Assembly: GCA_905182855.1 (NCBI GenBank)
Contig: CAJJDA010000008.1
Coordinates: 1 to 64,000, forward strand
Source of the DNA: a gamma proteobacterium HTCC2207
Lineage (GTDB): Bacteria > Pseudomonadota > Gammaproteobacteria > Pseudomonadales > Porticoccaceae
Reading direction: 5' to 3'
DNA: 64,000 bases
This document shows, piece by piece, positions 9,085-19,378 of this stretch. Position 1 is the stretch's first letter. The number at the start of each line of letters is the position of its first letter. The notes below the pieces were generated by a model that was not told the origin of the DNA, searched no databases, and saw nothing but the letters and a program-made list of their open reading frames with translations. The position numbers and the translations under genes are program-made.

Positions 9085-10641
9085 ATGACTAAACCGACCT
9101 ACTTTCTGGCTATAGACAATGGCACACAAAGTATACGCGCTATGATCTTTGATGAGCAGGGTACTCTGGTTGCCAAAAGTAAGGTCGATATAGAGCCCTA
9201 CTTTTCGAATCAAACGGGCTGGGCGGAGCAGGAACCCGATTATTTTTGGTCGTCCCTGTGCCTGGCTTGCCAGCAACTTTGGCCTCTATTAGATTTCCCA
9301 AAAGCAGCTATCGCAGCCGTATCGGTCACAACACAGCGCGCCACAGTCGTGCCTATGGGTGCCGACCATAAGCCCCTGCGCAGCGCCATAAGCTGGCTTG
9401 ATCAGCGGCAGGTTGACAGCAAGCCTGCCTTGGGATTTTTCGAGACAGTATTGATGAAATTGGTTAAGGCCAAGGACATCGTAGATCTATTTCACCGCCA
9501 ATCAGAGGGCAATTGGATCGCTCAAAATGAACCTGATATTTGGCGACAGGTTAACAAATTCCTGCTTCTTTCAGGCTACCATACCTATCAATTAACCGGT
9601 CAATATACCGACGCGATAGCCAGTACCGTGGGCTATCTGCCTTTCGACTACAAAAAACTGCGATGGGCCAGCGCCAAAGACTGGACCTGGCGCGCACTGC
9701 CGTTTGCACGAAATATGCTCCCAGAGATACTGCCTGCTGGGTCAACACTGGGCCACATTACACCACAGGCCGCCGAGCAAACCGGTATACCTGTTGGGTT
9801 GCCCTTAATTGCTAGCGGCTCTGACAAGGCCTGTGAGGTACTGGGCACTGGCTGCACTGACGCGCACACCGGCAGCCTTAGCTATGGCAGTCTAGCCACA
9901 CTGAATATTGCGACCGACAAATACATGGAAGCCATTCCCTTTCACCCGGCATACCCAGGTGTTATCCCAGATACATTCAATGTCGAGGTCATGGTTCAGC
10001 GCGGCTACTGGATGGTCAGTTGGTTTAGAACGGAATTCGGTTTGAGAGAGGAGCAACTGGCCGCCGAACAGGATTTGGCGCCAGAAGTATTATTCGACGA
10101 TTTACTCGCACAGGTGCCTGCAGGCTCTCAGGGTTTGATGTTACAGCCCTACTGGTCACCCTCTAATGGCGATGGACCTGAAACTCGCGGGGCTATTATC
10201 GGCTTTAGCGAGGCTCATACAAGAGCACACCTCTATCGCGCTATGATCGAAGGCCTGACTTATGCCCTCCGTGAAGGCAAAGAGCTGTTGGAAAAACGCA
10301 GTGGAATCCCTATCACCAAACTGATGGTCTCTGGCGGTGGTTCTCAGAGCGATCAGATTATGCAAATCACTGCTGATATTTTCGGCATGACTGTGTATCG
10401 CCCCCACACATTTGAGACCTCATCACTGGGTGCCGCTATTGCCACAGCCGTTGGTATTGGCCTGTATCCGGACTTCTCTGTGGCAGCAGCCAATATGACT
10501 CACGCAGGTGACTGTTTTGAACCCATCATGAAAAATAAAATCCTCTACAACGATCTTTTTAATAAGGTGTATAAAAAGATGTATCGGCAGCTAAAACCCA
10601 GTTATGAGAGCCTCAGGGCCATTACCGAAAGTCGTCGCTAA
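9085..10641 (+). CDS. FGGY-family carbohydrate kinase
   Basis: About 518 residues. ATG at 9085 is preferred over GTG at 9076 since AAAGG (9072-9076) sits 8 bases before it. The N-terminal ATPase motif AIDNGTQSIRAMIFD is at residues 8-22, SVTTQRATVVPM is the substrate-side loop, and DQRQVDS and the C-terminal domain SGGGSQSDQIMQITADIFG follow, as in glycerol and xylulose kinases. It likely phosphorylates a polyol or glycerol derivative with ATP. It is the third gene of the AGPS-like/GlpD-like set, 37 bases after the dehydrogenase, and is convergent with msrQ (4 bases apart). Confidence 0.88.
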   Translation: MTKPTYFLAIDNGTQSIRAMIFDEQGTLVAKSKVDIEPYFSNQTGWAEQEPDYFWSSLCLACQQLWPLLDFPKAAIAAVSVTTQRATVVPMGADHKPLRSAISWLDQRQVDSKPALGFFETVLMKLVKAKDIVDLFHRQSEGNWIAQNEPDIWRQVNKFLLLSGYHTYQLTGQYTDAIASTVGYLPFDYKKLRWASAKDWTWRALPFARNMLPEILPAGSTLGHITPQAAEQTGIPVGLPLIASGSDKACEVLGTGCTDAHTGSLSYGSLATLNIATDKYMEAIPFHPAYPGVIPDTFNVEVMVQRGYWMVSWFRTEFGLREEQLAAEQDLAPEVLFDDLLAQVPAGSQGLMLQPYWSPSNGDGPETRGAIIGFSEAHTRAHLYRAMIEGLTYALREGKELLEKRSGIPITKLMVSGGGSQSDQIMQITADIFGMTVYRPHTFETSSLGAAIATAVGIGLYPDFSVAAANMTHAGDCFEPIMKNKILYNDLFNKVYKKMYRQLKPSYESLRAITESRR

Positions 10642-10644
10642 ATC

Positions 10645-11265
10645 TCACAGGCGAGAAAAGAGCTTATCTCCCCAGCGCCTCAGCTTTTTATAGCGAAAGG
10701 CCATTAAAATAAAGAACAGCGTTACGTAAGTTAACGGTTCCACAATATCTGATTTTACCGACCAATAAAAATGAATCACTACCAGCAGTACGACGAGATA
10801 GATAAAGTTATGCAGCGTCTGCCAGCGACCTTTCATCTTCTGACGTAGTTTTTTCGTCGAGGTGGCCGCCAGGGCAATCAGTAATAAAAATGCCGTCATG
10901 CCGACCGTGATATAGGGTCGTTCGAACACCTCATCGACAAACAGCTGCAAATTCAACTGCACCTCAAAAAACAAAAAATTGAGCATGTGACAGAGCGCAT
11001 AGACAAAGGCATACAGCCCAATCATGCGTCTAAACTGGATTAGAAAACCCATCTGGAAGCGCCGAGCGACAGGTGTTAGCAATAAGCCAATTACCAATAA
11101 ATTGAGCGCGCCAATACCTGTAAAGTGAATCACCGCTTCCACAGGATCGCCACCGAGCTGGTCTTGAATAGCCGAATAATAAAGGTTAATCAGAGGATAA
11201 AGCGCGGTCAAATGCACCAAAACTTTTATCCGAGGGAGCCACTGCTTGGGAATATTGATGGCCAC
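10645..11265 (-). CDS. msrQ: Heme-binding membrane subunit MsrQ
   Basis: A 206-residue polytopic membrane protein of the ferric-reductase-like family. Helices with histidines are visible: VIHFTGIGALNLL, ALCHMLNFLFF, and WQTLHNFIYLVVLLVVIHFYW. MsrQ (YedZ) is the quinol-linked cytochrome partner that feeds electrons to periplasmic MsrP, which repairs methionine sulfoxide in envelope proteins. It starts at a GTG 4 bases after the msrP stop, consistent with a two-gene msrPQ operon. The length is usual for the family. Confidence 0.92.
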   Translation of the reverse strand: MAINIPKQWLPRIKVLVHLTALYPLINLYYSAIQDQLGGDPVEAVIHFTGIGALNLLVIGLLLTPVARRFQMGFLIQFRRMIGLYAFVYALCHMLNFLFFEVQLNLQLFVDEVFERPYITVGMTAFLLLIALAATSTKKLRQKMKGRWQTLHNFIYLVVLLVVIHFYWSVKSDIVEPLTYVTLFFILMAFRYKKLRRWGDKLFSRL

Positions 11266-11269
11266 GATT

Positions 11270-12280
11270 CTAATAATATTTTTTCAGATTCATACCCGCA
11301 TATAAATCCCCGACCTGATCCCCGTAACCATTAAAGGGTAATGTAGGTATCCGATTCTGTGTAAAGATTCCGCCGGTGGTGATCCGGCGTTCACTCGCCT
11401 GACTCCATCGAGGATGATCAACAGCCGGGTTCACATTGGCGTAAAAGCCATACTCTCTGGACGCCAATAAATTCCAGGTAGTAGCTGGCTTTTTTTCAAC
11501 AAATTTTATGCCGACAATCGATTTGATACTTTTAAAACCGTATTTCCACGGCACAACCAAGCGGATCGGTGCTCCGTTTTGAGGGGGTAGGGTTTTACCA
11601 TAGAGCCCGACACTCATCAGCGCTAACGGATTCATTGCCTCATCAATGCGCAATCCTTCGACATAGGGATAGTCGATTCCTCCGCCCATACGTCGGCTTT
11701 TTTGCCCTGGCATCTGAGCTGGGTCATAGAGCGTTTCAAAGGCCAGATACTTAGCCCTGGATGTGGGTCTCGCTCTCTTAACTAGATCGGCCAAGGAAAA
11801 GCCAATCCAAGGCACGACCATAGACCAGGCCTCGACACAGCGGAGACGATAAATACGCTCCTCCAACGGAAACGAAGAGTACAGATCGTCGTAACCTAAC
11901 GTCAGCGGATTCTCTACTTCACCGGAAATCTTTAGCTGCCAAGGATCAACCTTAAACCCTTGGGAGAGTTCAGCTGGTTGTTGTTTCTCAATTCCAAACT
12001 CATAGAAATTGTTATGACCGGTGACCTTGACCTCCGGTGTCAAAGTCTCAGGAAATTTCTCCGCAGCACCAAACTGAAGTGCTCTTTGCTGAAATACCGC
12101 AGGTGCCGTTGACCCGCCAAATAGGTCCGCAATTCCAGCCGTGGCAGCGGACGAAGCGAATAAACTACCGACACCGACAAAGCCCATTTTTTTGATGATT
12201 TCACGGCGGTTGAGATAGACCCGCTCGTCGGTAATCTCAAACTCTTTACAGTCGCCTGGCGCGACGCTTTTAATTAACAT
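11270..12280 (-). CDS. msrP: Protein-methionine-sulfoxide reductase catalytic subunit MsrP
   Basis: About 336 residues, started at the ATG at 12280 (AGGG lies before it) rather than 39 bases upstream. The N-terminus carries a twin-arginine-like signal ([18 protein letters not shown]), matching Tat export of a molybdopterin enzyme. The sulfite-oxidase-type fold is shown by [19 protein letters not shown], whose cysteine is the expected Mo ligand, and by [20 protein letters not shown]. It reduces periplasmic protein methionine sulfoxide using electrons from MsrQ. The tatABC genes needed for its export are 10 kb away in this window. Confidence 0.93.
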   Translation of the reverse strand: MLIKSVAPGDCKEFEITDERVYLNRREIIKKMGFVGVGSLFASSAATAGIADLFGGSTAPAVFQQRALQFGAAEKFPETLTPEVKVTGHNNFYEFGIEKQQPAELSQGFKVDPWQLKISGEVENPLTLGYDDLYSSFPLEERIYRLRCVEAWSMVVPWIGFSLADLVKRARPTSRAKYLAFETLYDPAQMPGQKSRRMGGGIDYPYVEGLRIDEAMNPLALMSVGLYGKTLPPQNGAPIRLVVPWKYGFKSIKSIVGIKFVEKKPATTWNLLASREYGFYANVNPAVDHPRWSQASERRITTGGIFTQNRIPTLPFNGYGDQVGDLYAGMNLKKYY

Positions 12281-12364
12281 AGCTGACCCTTTTGGATTCC
12301 GTGCCAGTAGGTTAAACACAAATAAACCCGGCCACTAGGTATAACCAAAAATATGCCTTCTTGC

Positions 12365-13714
12365 TCACCCTAGCAGACCTTGATTCTTACAATGTTCTAA
12401 GGTTTTGTCCAGAGCGATAGTCGTTTTCGCCATCATTTCGTCAATTTGCTCAGGAGTAATAATCAGCGGTGGGCAGAAGCCTAAACAGGATCCAGCTACT
12501 GCACGAATTAGCAGTCCACTGTCTTGAGCCATTTTCTGTGCGTAACCGCCAACGGCACCGCCAACAAAAGCTTGGCCAGTCTCTTTGTTGGCAACTAACT
12601 CCAAGGCGCCAAGCAAACCTTTGCCGCGCACTTCGCCAACTAGAGGATGATCAACAAACTCAGCCAGCCGTTTTTGCAGGTACTCGCCAGTGACTGCCGC
12701 CTTTTCAAAAATACTATCACGGGTATAAATTTCCAATGTTTTCAGGGCCACGGCACAGGCCACAGGGTGTCCTGAGTAGGTGTACCCATGGCCAAAGGCG
12801 CCGGCATTGGCGCTCTGGTCAATCATAGCATCATACATTTCGCGACGGATCGCCGAGGCGCTGATAGGCATATAGGCAGATGATAACTGTTTGGCAAAAG
12901 TCATCATATGCGGGGAATCAATACCCATAGTGGTGCAGCCGAAGTCATTACCCGTGCGGCCAAATCCCGTAATCACCTCATCAGCCCAGAACATGATGTC
13001 ATATTTATTTAAAACCGCCTGCACCTTCGGGTAGTAGTCTGTTGGCGGCACAATAACGCCGCTGGCACCGGTAATGGGTTCAGCGATAAAGGCGGCAATA
13101 GTGTCTGGCCCTTCACGGACAATCATGGATTCAAGATTGCCTACGATACGATCAACAAATTCGGTTTCAGATTCCTCCCCCAATTTGCCACGGTAATAAT
13201 GCGGATGGTCTGTGCGTAAAATTCCCAGTGCATCAACCGGCAGATCAAAATGGTTTTGGGTGACCGGCAATCCTGTCAATGAGGCTGCCGCTACGGTGAC
13301 ACCATGATAGGATCGCTCTCGGGCAATTATTTTACGACACTGAGGTTTGCCAATAGCCTCATGATAGTAGCGGAGTAATTTAATATGGGTATCGTTGGCG
13401 TCACTACCAGAATTACCGAACGATAGTACGGCATCTTCCATGGGGATCATTTCTGCCAGCTTATCCGCCAAATCGATGGCTACCTGGTGGGTTCTACCAC
13501 CAAACATATGACTAAAGGTCAGCTTGCTCATCTGTTCGGTGGCAACTTGGATTAGTTCCTGATTACCGTAGCCCAGCGCGGTGCACCAAAGGCCCGCCAA
13601 CCCCTCAAGGTACTTATTACCCTTATTATCCCAGACATAACAGCCCTCGCCGCGCTCGATTGTGGTCTGTTCAATCGCTTTGAAATTAGTCGTTGGGTAG
13701 ATTAGATGTGTCAT
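12365..13714 (-). CDS. Class III aminotransferase (omega-amino acid:pyruvate type)
   Basis: A 449-residue PLP enzyme of fold type I, class III. Features seen: FGNSGSDANDTHIKLLRYYH (cofactor phosphate-binding region), SYHGVTVAAASLTG, and WADEVITGFGRTG with the cofactor-contacting aspartate. The Schiff-base lysine is in TFAKQLSSAYMPISA, and GHGYTYSGHPVACAVAL follows. Such enzymes transfer amino groups from GABA, beta-alanine, taurine or polyamine-derived substrates to pyruvate. Its start overlaps the stop of the semialdehyde dehydrogenase gene by 4 bases, and that partner would oxidise the aldehyde produced. The substrate is not determined; GABA or putrescine breakdown is a reasonable guess. 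Confidence 0.88.
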   Translation of the reverse strand: MTHLIYPTTNFKAIEQTTIERGEGCYVWDNKGNKYLEGLAGLWCTALGYGNQELIQVATEQMSKLTFSHMFGGRTHQVAIDLADKLAEMIPMEDAVLSFGNSGSDANDTHIKLLRYYHEAIGKPQCRKIIARERSYHGVTVAAASLTGLPVTQNHFDLPVDALGILRTDHPHYYRGKLGEESETEFVDRIVGNLESMIVREGPDTIAAFIAEPITGASGVIVPPTDYYPKVQAVLNKYDIMFWADEVITGFGRTGNDFGCTTMGIDSPHMMTFAKQLSSAYMPISASAIRREMYDAMIDQSANAGAFGHGYTYSGHPVACAVALKTLEIYTRDSIFEKAAVTGEYLQKRLAEFVDHPLVGEVRGKGLLGALELVANKETGQAFVGGAVGGYAQKMAQDSGLLIRAVAGSCLGFCPPLIITPEQIDEMMAKTTIALDKTLEHCKNQGLLG

Positions 13715-15163
13715 TTATCGATTCCACCGACACAGACATGTACTTGATATCCATGATAGTCGTCCATTCCATACTTGGAGCCTTCCCGGCCACTTCCGGA
13801 TTCTTTCATCGCCGCCAAAGGGCGCCATTTCGTTGGAGATAATGCCTTCGTTAACGCCGATAATCCCATACTCGAGTTGCTCAGAGACCCGATATACGCG
13901 GCCAACATCCCTGGAGTAAAAATATGCCGCTAGACCAAATTCTGTATCGTTGGCCATCTCTATCACCTCTGCTTCTGTCTCAAACTTAAATAGTGGCGCT
14001 ACGGGACCAAAGATCTCCTCAGAGAAGACTCGCATATTGCGCGTCACGTTGGTCAAAATAGTCGGATCAATAAACGAGCCACCTAGCATACTGCGTCCGC
14101 CTCCCGTTACAATAGTGGCTCCTTTGGCTACGGCATCATCAATAAAATCAAGCACCCCCTTGGCTGCTTTATCATCAATTAACGGCCCAACGGCGACCCC
14201 CTCCTCTGCGCCGTCGCCAACATTTAAACCCTTAACAGCGTCAGTTAACTTAGCTACAAACTCATCATAGATACCAGACTGAATAATTAGTCGATTGGAA
14301 CAGACGCAGGTTTGCCCTGCATTGCGATATTTTGAAACCATGGCACCCTGAACCGCGGCATCGATATTGGCATCATCAAAAACTATAAACGGTGCATTAC
14401 CACCCAGCTCCATCGAAGTACGCTTTACCGTTCCCGCGCACTCAGCCATTAGCTGTTTGCCAACAGGCGTCGATCCCGTGAAGGTCACCTTGCGCACTAT
14501 GGGATGACTGGTGATTTCAGCACCTATTTCTGCCGTGCGGCCTGTCACTATATTCATTAGTCCTTTGGGGAATCCAGCCCGTTCGGCCAGTACCATTAGT
14601 GCCAGTGCCGAAAGTGGTGTCGCGTTAGCCGGCTTACAGACCACGGCACAGCCCGCGGCTATGGCTGGGGCAATTTTTCGAGTGAGCATGGCATTAGGGA
14701 AATTCCAAGGTGTTATGCAGGCGACTACGCCTACCGGTTGCTTGATTACCATAATACGTTTGTCGTCTGACGGCTGCGCAATAATATCGCCATAGACACG
14801 CTTGGACTCCTCACTAAACCATTCGATAAAGTTGGCCCCATAGGCGACTTCACCACGGGCTTCTGCCAGCGGTTTGCCCTGCTCTGCAGTAAGTATCTGC
14901 GCCAAGATTTTCCATTATCAAATCGAACTATATCGCAACAGTGCGGCGCGCTCTTTAACCAGAGATCGCGACCAGATTTTTTGTGCCTGCCCAGCCGCCT
15001 CAATCATACGACGCGTTTCCGCGGTGCCGCATTTAGCAACATGCCCAACGGTTTCACCATTGGCTGGGTTGGTTACCGCCAGGGTTTCACCAGAATCAGC
15101 CGGCACCCATTGGCCGTCGATGTATGAGTGTGATTGTAAAAGGCTGCTGTCACGTAAGATCAT
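13711..15163 (-). CDS. gabD: Succinate-semialdehyde dehydrogenase, frame-broken in this sequence
   Basis: The aldehyde dehydrogenase is readable only by changing frame. The N-terminal part (15163 to about 14945) has [15 protein letters not shown]. The main part has [41 protein letters not shown] and the catalytic cysteine in [11 protein letters not shown]. The C-terminal hallmark [14 protein letters not shown] is in another frame. One extra base near 13810 causes the last break. Around 14905-14945 the reading shifts out and back: FDLIMEN appears in a third frame, then a few bases seem missing. The corrected length would be about 485 residues. The stop overlaps the aminotransferase start as ATGA. 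I think the breaks are sequence errors, but a true pseudogene is possible because this gene is dispensable. Confidence 0.85.
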
Positions 15164-15375
15164 TGATTTTCTCGCTACTAGTTTGAGCTGGATTTATCTG
15201 ATGTTAGACTACTGGGTGGCGCGGGTAATTCGGTTAATATAGAGCGTTTTACCGAATAACCCCAATACCACGATTAGGTATATTAGGGCCGATGGGTACT
15301 GTCAAAATTATAGGCTATTAGCTTAAACTAAAAACCTGTAATCTGCCTACAACGCGACCGATAGACGATAGGACT

Positions 15376-15933
15376 ATGGCCAACTCAGAGTTACATGTTA
15401 TTCGCGACGGTATGCATACGCATCTAGTGCTGCCTGCCCACGCGCTGTGCTCATTGGTACCCCAGCTAAAGCCCTACTTTCCCCAATGCCGCTGGATCTG
15501 TGCTGGCTGGGGAGATCTGGGTTACTATGGTGCCTCACACCAGCCCTGGTGGCTGGGCTTGCGCGCCCTATTGCTGCCAACCTCGGCAGCAGTGGGTCTG
15601 CTAGCCATCAATAATCTCTTTGACGACCTCCATGAATCGGCAACGCTTTATACCCTCCAACTCAGCCCGACCCTGATGAAGTCAGTGGCGATGTTTGTCT
15701 GCCGCCACTTGGCTCTGGACCGATCTGACCAGCTGACCAAGGTGCGAGAAAGATCGTGCGGCACGCAATTTTTCGCGGCACAGGGTGTTTACACCCTGGC
15801 CAACACCTGTAATAACTGGACCTCTTCTGGCTTGAAAATGGCCGGTTTAAACGTCCACCCTATGATTAACTTCTTTCCTAGCCAGGTAGAAGCCACTCTG
15901 CGCAGCAATGGTTATCTGCCCGCCGGAGCATAG
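15376..15933 (+). CDS. DUF2459 family protein
   Basis: A 185-residue protein with features of the DUF2459 family: an N-terminal VIRDGMHTHLVLPA strand, then CAGWGDLGYYGA, and a C-terminal NTCNNWTSSGLKMAGLNVHP stretch containing the conserved asparagine, cysteine and tryptophan. The pattern of histidine, cysteine and asparagine recalls a papain-like or NlpC-like fold, but this is inference and no biochemical role is known to me. No signal peptide is seen. It stands alone 173 bases before hslV. Confidence 0.62.
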   Translation: MANSELHVIRDGMHTHLVLPAHALCSLVPQLKPYFPQCRWICAGWGDLGYYGASHQPWWLGLRALLLPTSAAVGLLAINNLFDDLHESATLYTLQLSPTLMKSVAMFVCRHLALDRSDQLTKVRERSCGTQFFAAQGVYTLANTCNNWTSSGLKMAGLNVHPMINFFPSQVEATLRSNGYLPAGA

Positions 15934-16106
15934 ACTCATCAATGAGCCTTGTATTTTATTGACTGATTACCCTGAACTATCAAACTGAGACCGGGCATGC
16001 AGCAGTTTAGAGACGGTATCGTCAGGGGCAATTAAATAGCCTAAGGGATTGTAATTTCTACAGCAGGCCCCATCTCGTGAGTTAAGCCAAAAAGGTAATA
16101 ATTGAC

Positions 16107-16652
16107 ATGGAACAATATCGTGGAACAACAATTTTGTCTGTGCGGCGCAACGGTAAGGTAGTCATTGGTGGTGATGGTCAGGTTAGCATGGGCAACACCA
16201 TTATGAAGGGCAATGCACGAAAGGTTCGTCGCCTGCATAGCGGTCAGGTCATCGCGGGCTTTGCCGGTGGCACGGCTGACGCGTTTACGCTTTTTGAACG
16301 CTTTGAAACTAAGCTTGAACAGTACCACGGCAATCTCACCAAAGCGGCTGTCGAACTCGCCAAAGACTGGCGCACCGATCGCATGTTGCGCAAGCTTGAG
16401 GCGCTGCTCGCGGTCGCCGACAGCGAGGCCTCATTAATTATCACCGGCAATGGCGATGTCATTCAACCGGAAGATGATTTGATAGCGATTGGCTCTGGCG
16501 GTCCCTTTGCCCAATCTGCTGCCCGTGCGCTGCTCGATAACACCGAGATGAGTGCGCGAGATATTGTAGAGCAGGGCCTTAAAATCGCCGGCGACATCTG
16601 CATCTACACGAACCATAACCGAACTATTGAAGAATTAGACTCGAACCACTAA
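16107..16652 (+). CDS. hslV: ATP-dependent protease subunit HslV
   Basis: A 181-residue threonine peptidase of the HslUV (ClpQY) protease. The catalytic threonine lies in the N-terminal [19 protein letters not shown] stretch, which follows a short MEQYRG leader that should be removed. [40 protein letters not shown] and [20 protein letters not shown] are all conserved. It forms the double-ring peptidase degraded-substrate chamber of this cytoplasmic heat-shock protease. hslU starts 21 bases downstream, forming the usual hslVU operon. Confidence 0.97.
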   Translation: MEQYRGTTILSVRRNGKVVIGGDGQVSMGNTIMKGNARKVRRLHSGQVIAGFAGGTADAFTLFERFETKLEQYHGNLTKAAVELAKDWRTDRMLRKLEALLAVADSEASLIITGNGDVIQPEDDLIAIGSGGPFAQSAARALLDNTEMSARDIVEQGLKIAGDICIYTNHNRTIEELDSNH

Positions 16653-16673
16653 GTGTCTGATCCTGGAAAGAAT

Positions 16674-18003
16674 ATGTCTAAAATGACCCCTCGAGAAATT
16701 GTCCACGAACTAAACCGACACATTATTGGTCAAGACGATGCCAAGCGTGCAGTGGCTATCGCACTACGTAATCGCTGGCGTCGCTCGCAACTCAATGAGG
16801 AGATGCGTAACGAGGTGACACCTAAGAACATCCTCATGATTGGACCCACCGGTGTCGGTAAAACCGAAATTGCACGTCGTTTGGCGCGGCTTGCCAATGC
16901 CCCGTTTGTCAAAGTCGAGGCCACTAAATTTACTGAAGTAGGCTATGTGGGTAAGGATGTTGAATCGATTATTCGCGATCTGGTCGAGACCTCTGTTAAG
17001 CAGCTCCGTGAACAGGAAAAGCTCAAAGTGGCACAGCGAGCGATGGATGCGGCCGAAGAGCGTGTACTCGACGTCTTGCTTCCCCCCGCGCGGGGTGCTG
17101 AAACAGGTATTGAAAAATCAGGTTCGACCCGACAGGTGTTCCGCAAGAAACTGCGAGAAGGTGCCCTCGACGACAAAGAGATTGAGATCGAGCTAAGTCA
17201 GGCTCCTGCTGGCGTTGAGATCATGGCCCCGCCAGGCATGGAAGAGATGACCAATCAACTACAGGGATTGTTCAGCAACATGGGCAGTGGTAAAACTACC
17301 ACCCGCAAGGTCACCGTCGCCGAAGCACTGAAGCAGCTGAGAGACGAAGAAGCTGGAAAGCTGGTGAATGAGGAGGACATCAAAACCAGCGCTCTGGAAG
17401 CCGCCGAGCAAAATGGTATTGTGTTTCTCGATGAGATCGACAAAGTGTGCCGTCGTGGTGAGTCTAGTGGTGGAGATGTATCCAGAGAAGGCGTGCAACG
17501 AGATCTATTGCCGCTGATTGAGGGTACAACAGTCTCAACAAAACACGGCCCAGATTAAAACCGACCATATTTTATTTATTGCCTCTGGCGCGTTTCATTT
17601 GTGCAAACCCTCCGATCTAATCCCAGAATTACAGGGTCGCCTGCCTATTCGTGTAGAGCTGAGCTCGCTCGAGATCAATGATCTAGAACGTATTCTCATC
17701 GAGCCGAAGGCTTCATTGACCAAACAATACTGCGAACTTATGGCAACAGAGGGACTGAGCATCAGCTTTACTGCCGATGGTGTACGTCGCATTGCCGAGA
17801 TTGCCTTTGAGGTCAATGAGGGTACCGAAAATATTGGTGCACGACGTCTGCACACGATTTTGGAGCGCCTACTCGAAGAGATTTCATTTGATGCCTCTGA
17901 TCTGGGTGCCAAGGGCGAAACCATCAGTATTGATGCCGCGTTTGTTGAAAACAATCTGGGCGAACTGGCCAGTAATGAAGATTTAACCCGATTTATTTTA
18001 TAG
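16674..18003 (+). CDS. hslU: ATP-dependent protease ATPase HslU, one frame break
   Basis: The AAA+ unfoldase partner of HslV. ATG at 16674 is chosen over GTG at 16653 (GGAAAG just before; [20 protein letters not shown] is the family start). Walker A is [17 protein letters not shown], and the pore loop [15 protein letters not shown] is present. Walker B is [14 protein letters not shown], and the sensor-2 region is [19 protein letters not shown]. Reading stops early after STKHGP at about 17555; omitting one G at 17553 gives [20 protein letters not shown] and a 442-residue protein, as in E. coli (443). The break is most likely a sequence error. Confidence 0.95.
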
Positions 18004-18013
18004 GTCCCTAAGT

Positions 18014-18391
18014 ATGCCCGTACCCAGTCGTATTATCGTCAACCAACAAAAAGATAGTCTAAACATGGAGTATCAGGGCGACGTTCGCTTTAATCTACCC
18101 GCTGAGTACCTGCGGGTTTCCTCTCCCAGCGCTGAGGTGCGCGGCCACGGCAAGGGTCAGGAGGTGCTGCAAATTGGCAAGCGTAACGTGACCATACAAT
18201 CAATTCAAAAGTCCGGTAATTATGCCCTTCAAATCACCTTTAGTGATGGTCATGACTCAGGCATCTTCACCTGGGAATACCTCTTTGAACTGGGGTCGAA
18301 TCACACCGCTAACTGGGCCGGCTATCTAGAGCGACTTCATGCCGCAGGGGAATCGCGCGATCCAGACACCCAGGTGGTTAGACTCTCCTAA
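18014..18391 (+). CDS. DUF971 domain protein (GBBH-like N-terminal domain)
   Basis: A 125-residue protein consisting of one DUF971 domain. It includes FNLPAEYLRVSSPSAEVRGH, then GQEVLQIGKRNVTI, NYALQITFSDGHDSGIFTWE and YLFELG. The domain is shared with the N-terminus of gamma-butyrobetaine hydroxylase and with some Fe-S carrier (Mrp/ApbC) fusions; standalone versions have no settled function. It follows hslU by 10 bases, the order seen in pseudomonads and relatives, so it is probably part of the hslVU transcript. Confidence 0.88.
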   Translation: MPVPSRIIVNQQKDSLNMEYQGDVRFNLPAEYLRVSSPSAEVRGHGKGQEVLQIGKRNVTIQSIQKSGNYALQITFSDGHDSGIFTWEYLFELGSNHTANWAGYLERLHAAGESRDPDTQVVRLS

Positions 18392-18630
18392 GTGCTGAAT
18401 TTAAACCGCCGCGGCCGTTAAAAAGGACAGCGGCACATATTGGCGATTATTCTAGTGCCAGGTTTGGCTAAATCCTCTCCCACCGCACTCAGACCTTAGA
18501 ATTGCAGAGTGCAATGCGACCAGCCGCCGTGACCCAAGAATTGTAGCCGTTATATCAATGACGTCACAGATACCTAAATCTCGCAACTCAAGCTACAATG
18601 GGGCCCTAAATTTTAGAGATAGCTACGCCA

Positions 18631-19378
18631 ATGTCTGACAAAACAACTCACTTTGGTTACAAAACTGTCAAGGTTGAAGAAAAGGCAGGGAAAGTTGCCG
18701 AGGTCTTCCACTCTGTTGCTGGCAAATATGATCTGATGAATGATCTGATGTCTGGCGGTGTGCACCGCCTTTGGAAACGCATGACCATTGAGATGTCTGG
18801 TGTGCGGCGCGGCGATACGGTGCTGGACATTGCCGGTGGCACCGGTGATTTAACCGCTAAGTTCTCGCGTATTGTGGGCCCCGAAGGCACAGTGGTTCTC
18901 GCCGATATCAATGACTCTATGCTCAGGGTCGGCCGGGATCGGCTAACGGATCTAGGTATAGTCAATAATGTTAAATTTTCTCAGGCCGACGCCCAGTACC
19001 TGCCCTTCCCGGACAATAGCTTTGATGTGATCACCATCGCCTTTGGCCTGCGCAATGTAACCGATAAAGATTTAGCTCTGCGCTCCATGCTGCGAGTCTT
19101 AAAGCCGGGTGGTCGGCTGCTGGTGTTAGAATTCTCCAGCCCTGTCCAATCCTCTTCTATCTAAGATATACGATACCTATTCCTTTAGTATTTTGCCTAA
19201 ACTCGGCAAGTTATTCGCCAGTGATGCCGATAGCTATCAGTATTTGGCAGAATCAATTCGAATGCATCCAGATCAGGAAACATTGCAGGGGATGATGGAT
19301 AATGCGGGTTTTGCCAACACTGACTTCCACAATATGACAGGTGGGGTTGTGGCGCTGCATCGGGGTGTTAAACCCTAA
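18631..19378 (+). CDS. ubiE: Ubiquinone/menaquinone C-methyltransferase UbiE, one frame break
   Basis: A class I SAM methyltransferase of ubiquinone synthesis. The SAM-binding motif [16 protein letters not shown], the DQAQ-equivalent [17 protein letters not shown], and [20 protein letters not shown] are present. The first frame ends at SSPVQSSSI; dropping one C at 19146/19147 gives [20 protein letters not shown], continuing to [20 protein letters not shown] and a 248-residue protein (E. coli 251). The stop overlaps the ubiJ start (TAATG). It heads the ubiE-ubiJ-ubiB operon. The break is read as a homopolymer-type sequence error. Confidence 0.95.

Noticed and set aside
16674-18003. Programmed ribosomal frameshifting in hslU and the other broken genes
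   Set aside because: The breaks lack a common slippery motif or pseudoknot, occur in genes not known for recoding and include both gains and losses of one base. Sequence error is simpler.
18559-18566. Perfect palindrome TGACGTCA before ubiE
   Set aside because: An 8-base palindrome is expected by chance at this scale, it is single and I know of no bacterial regulator that makes it meaningful here.
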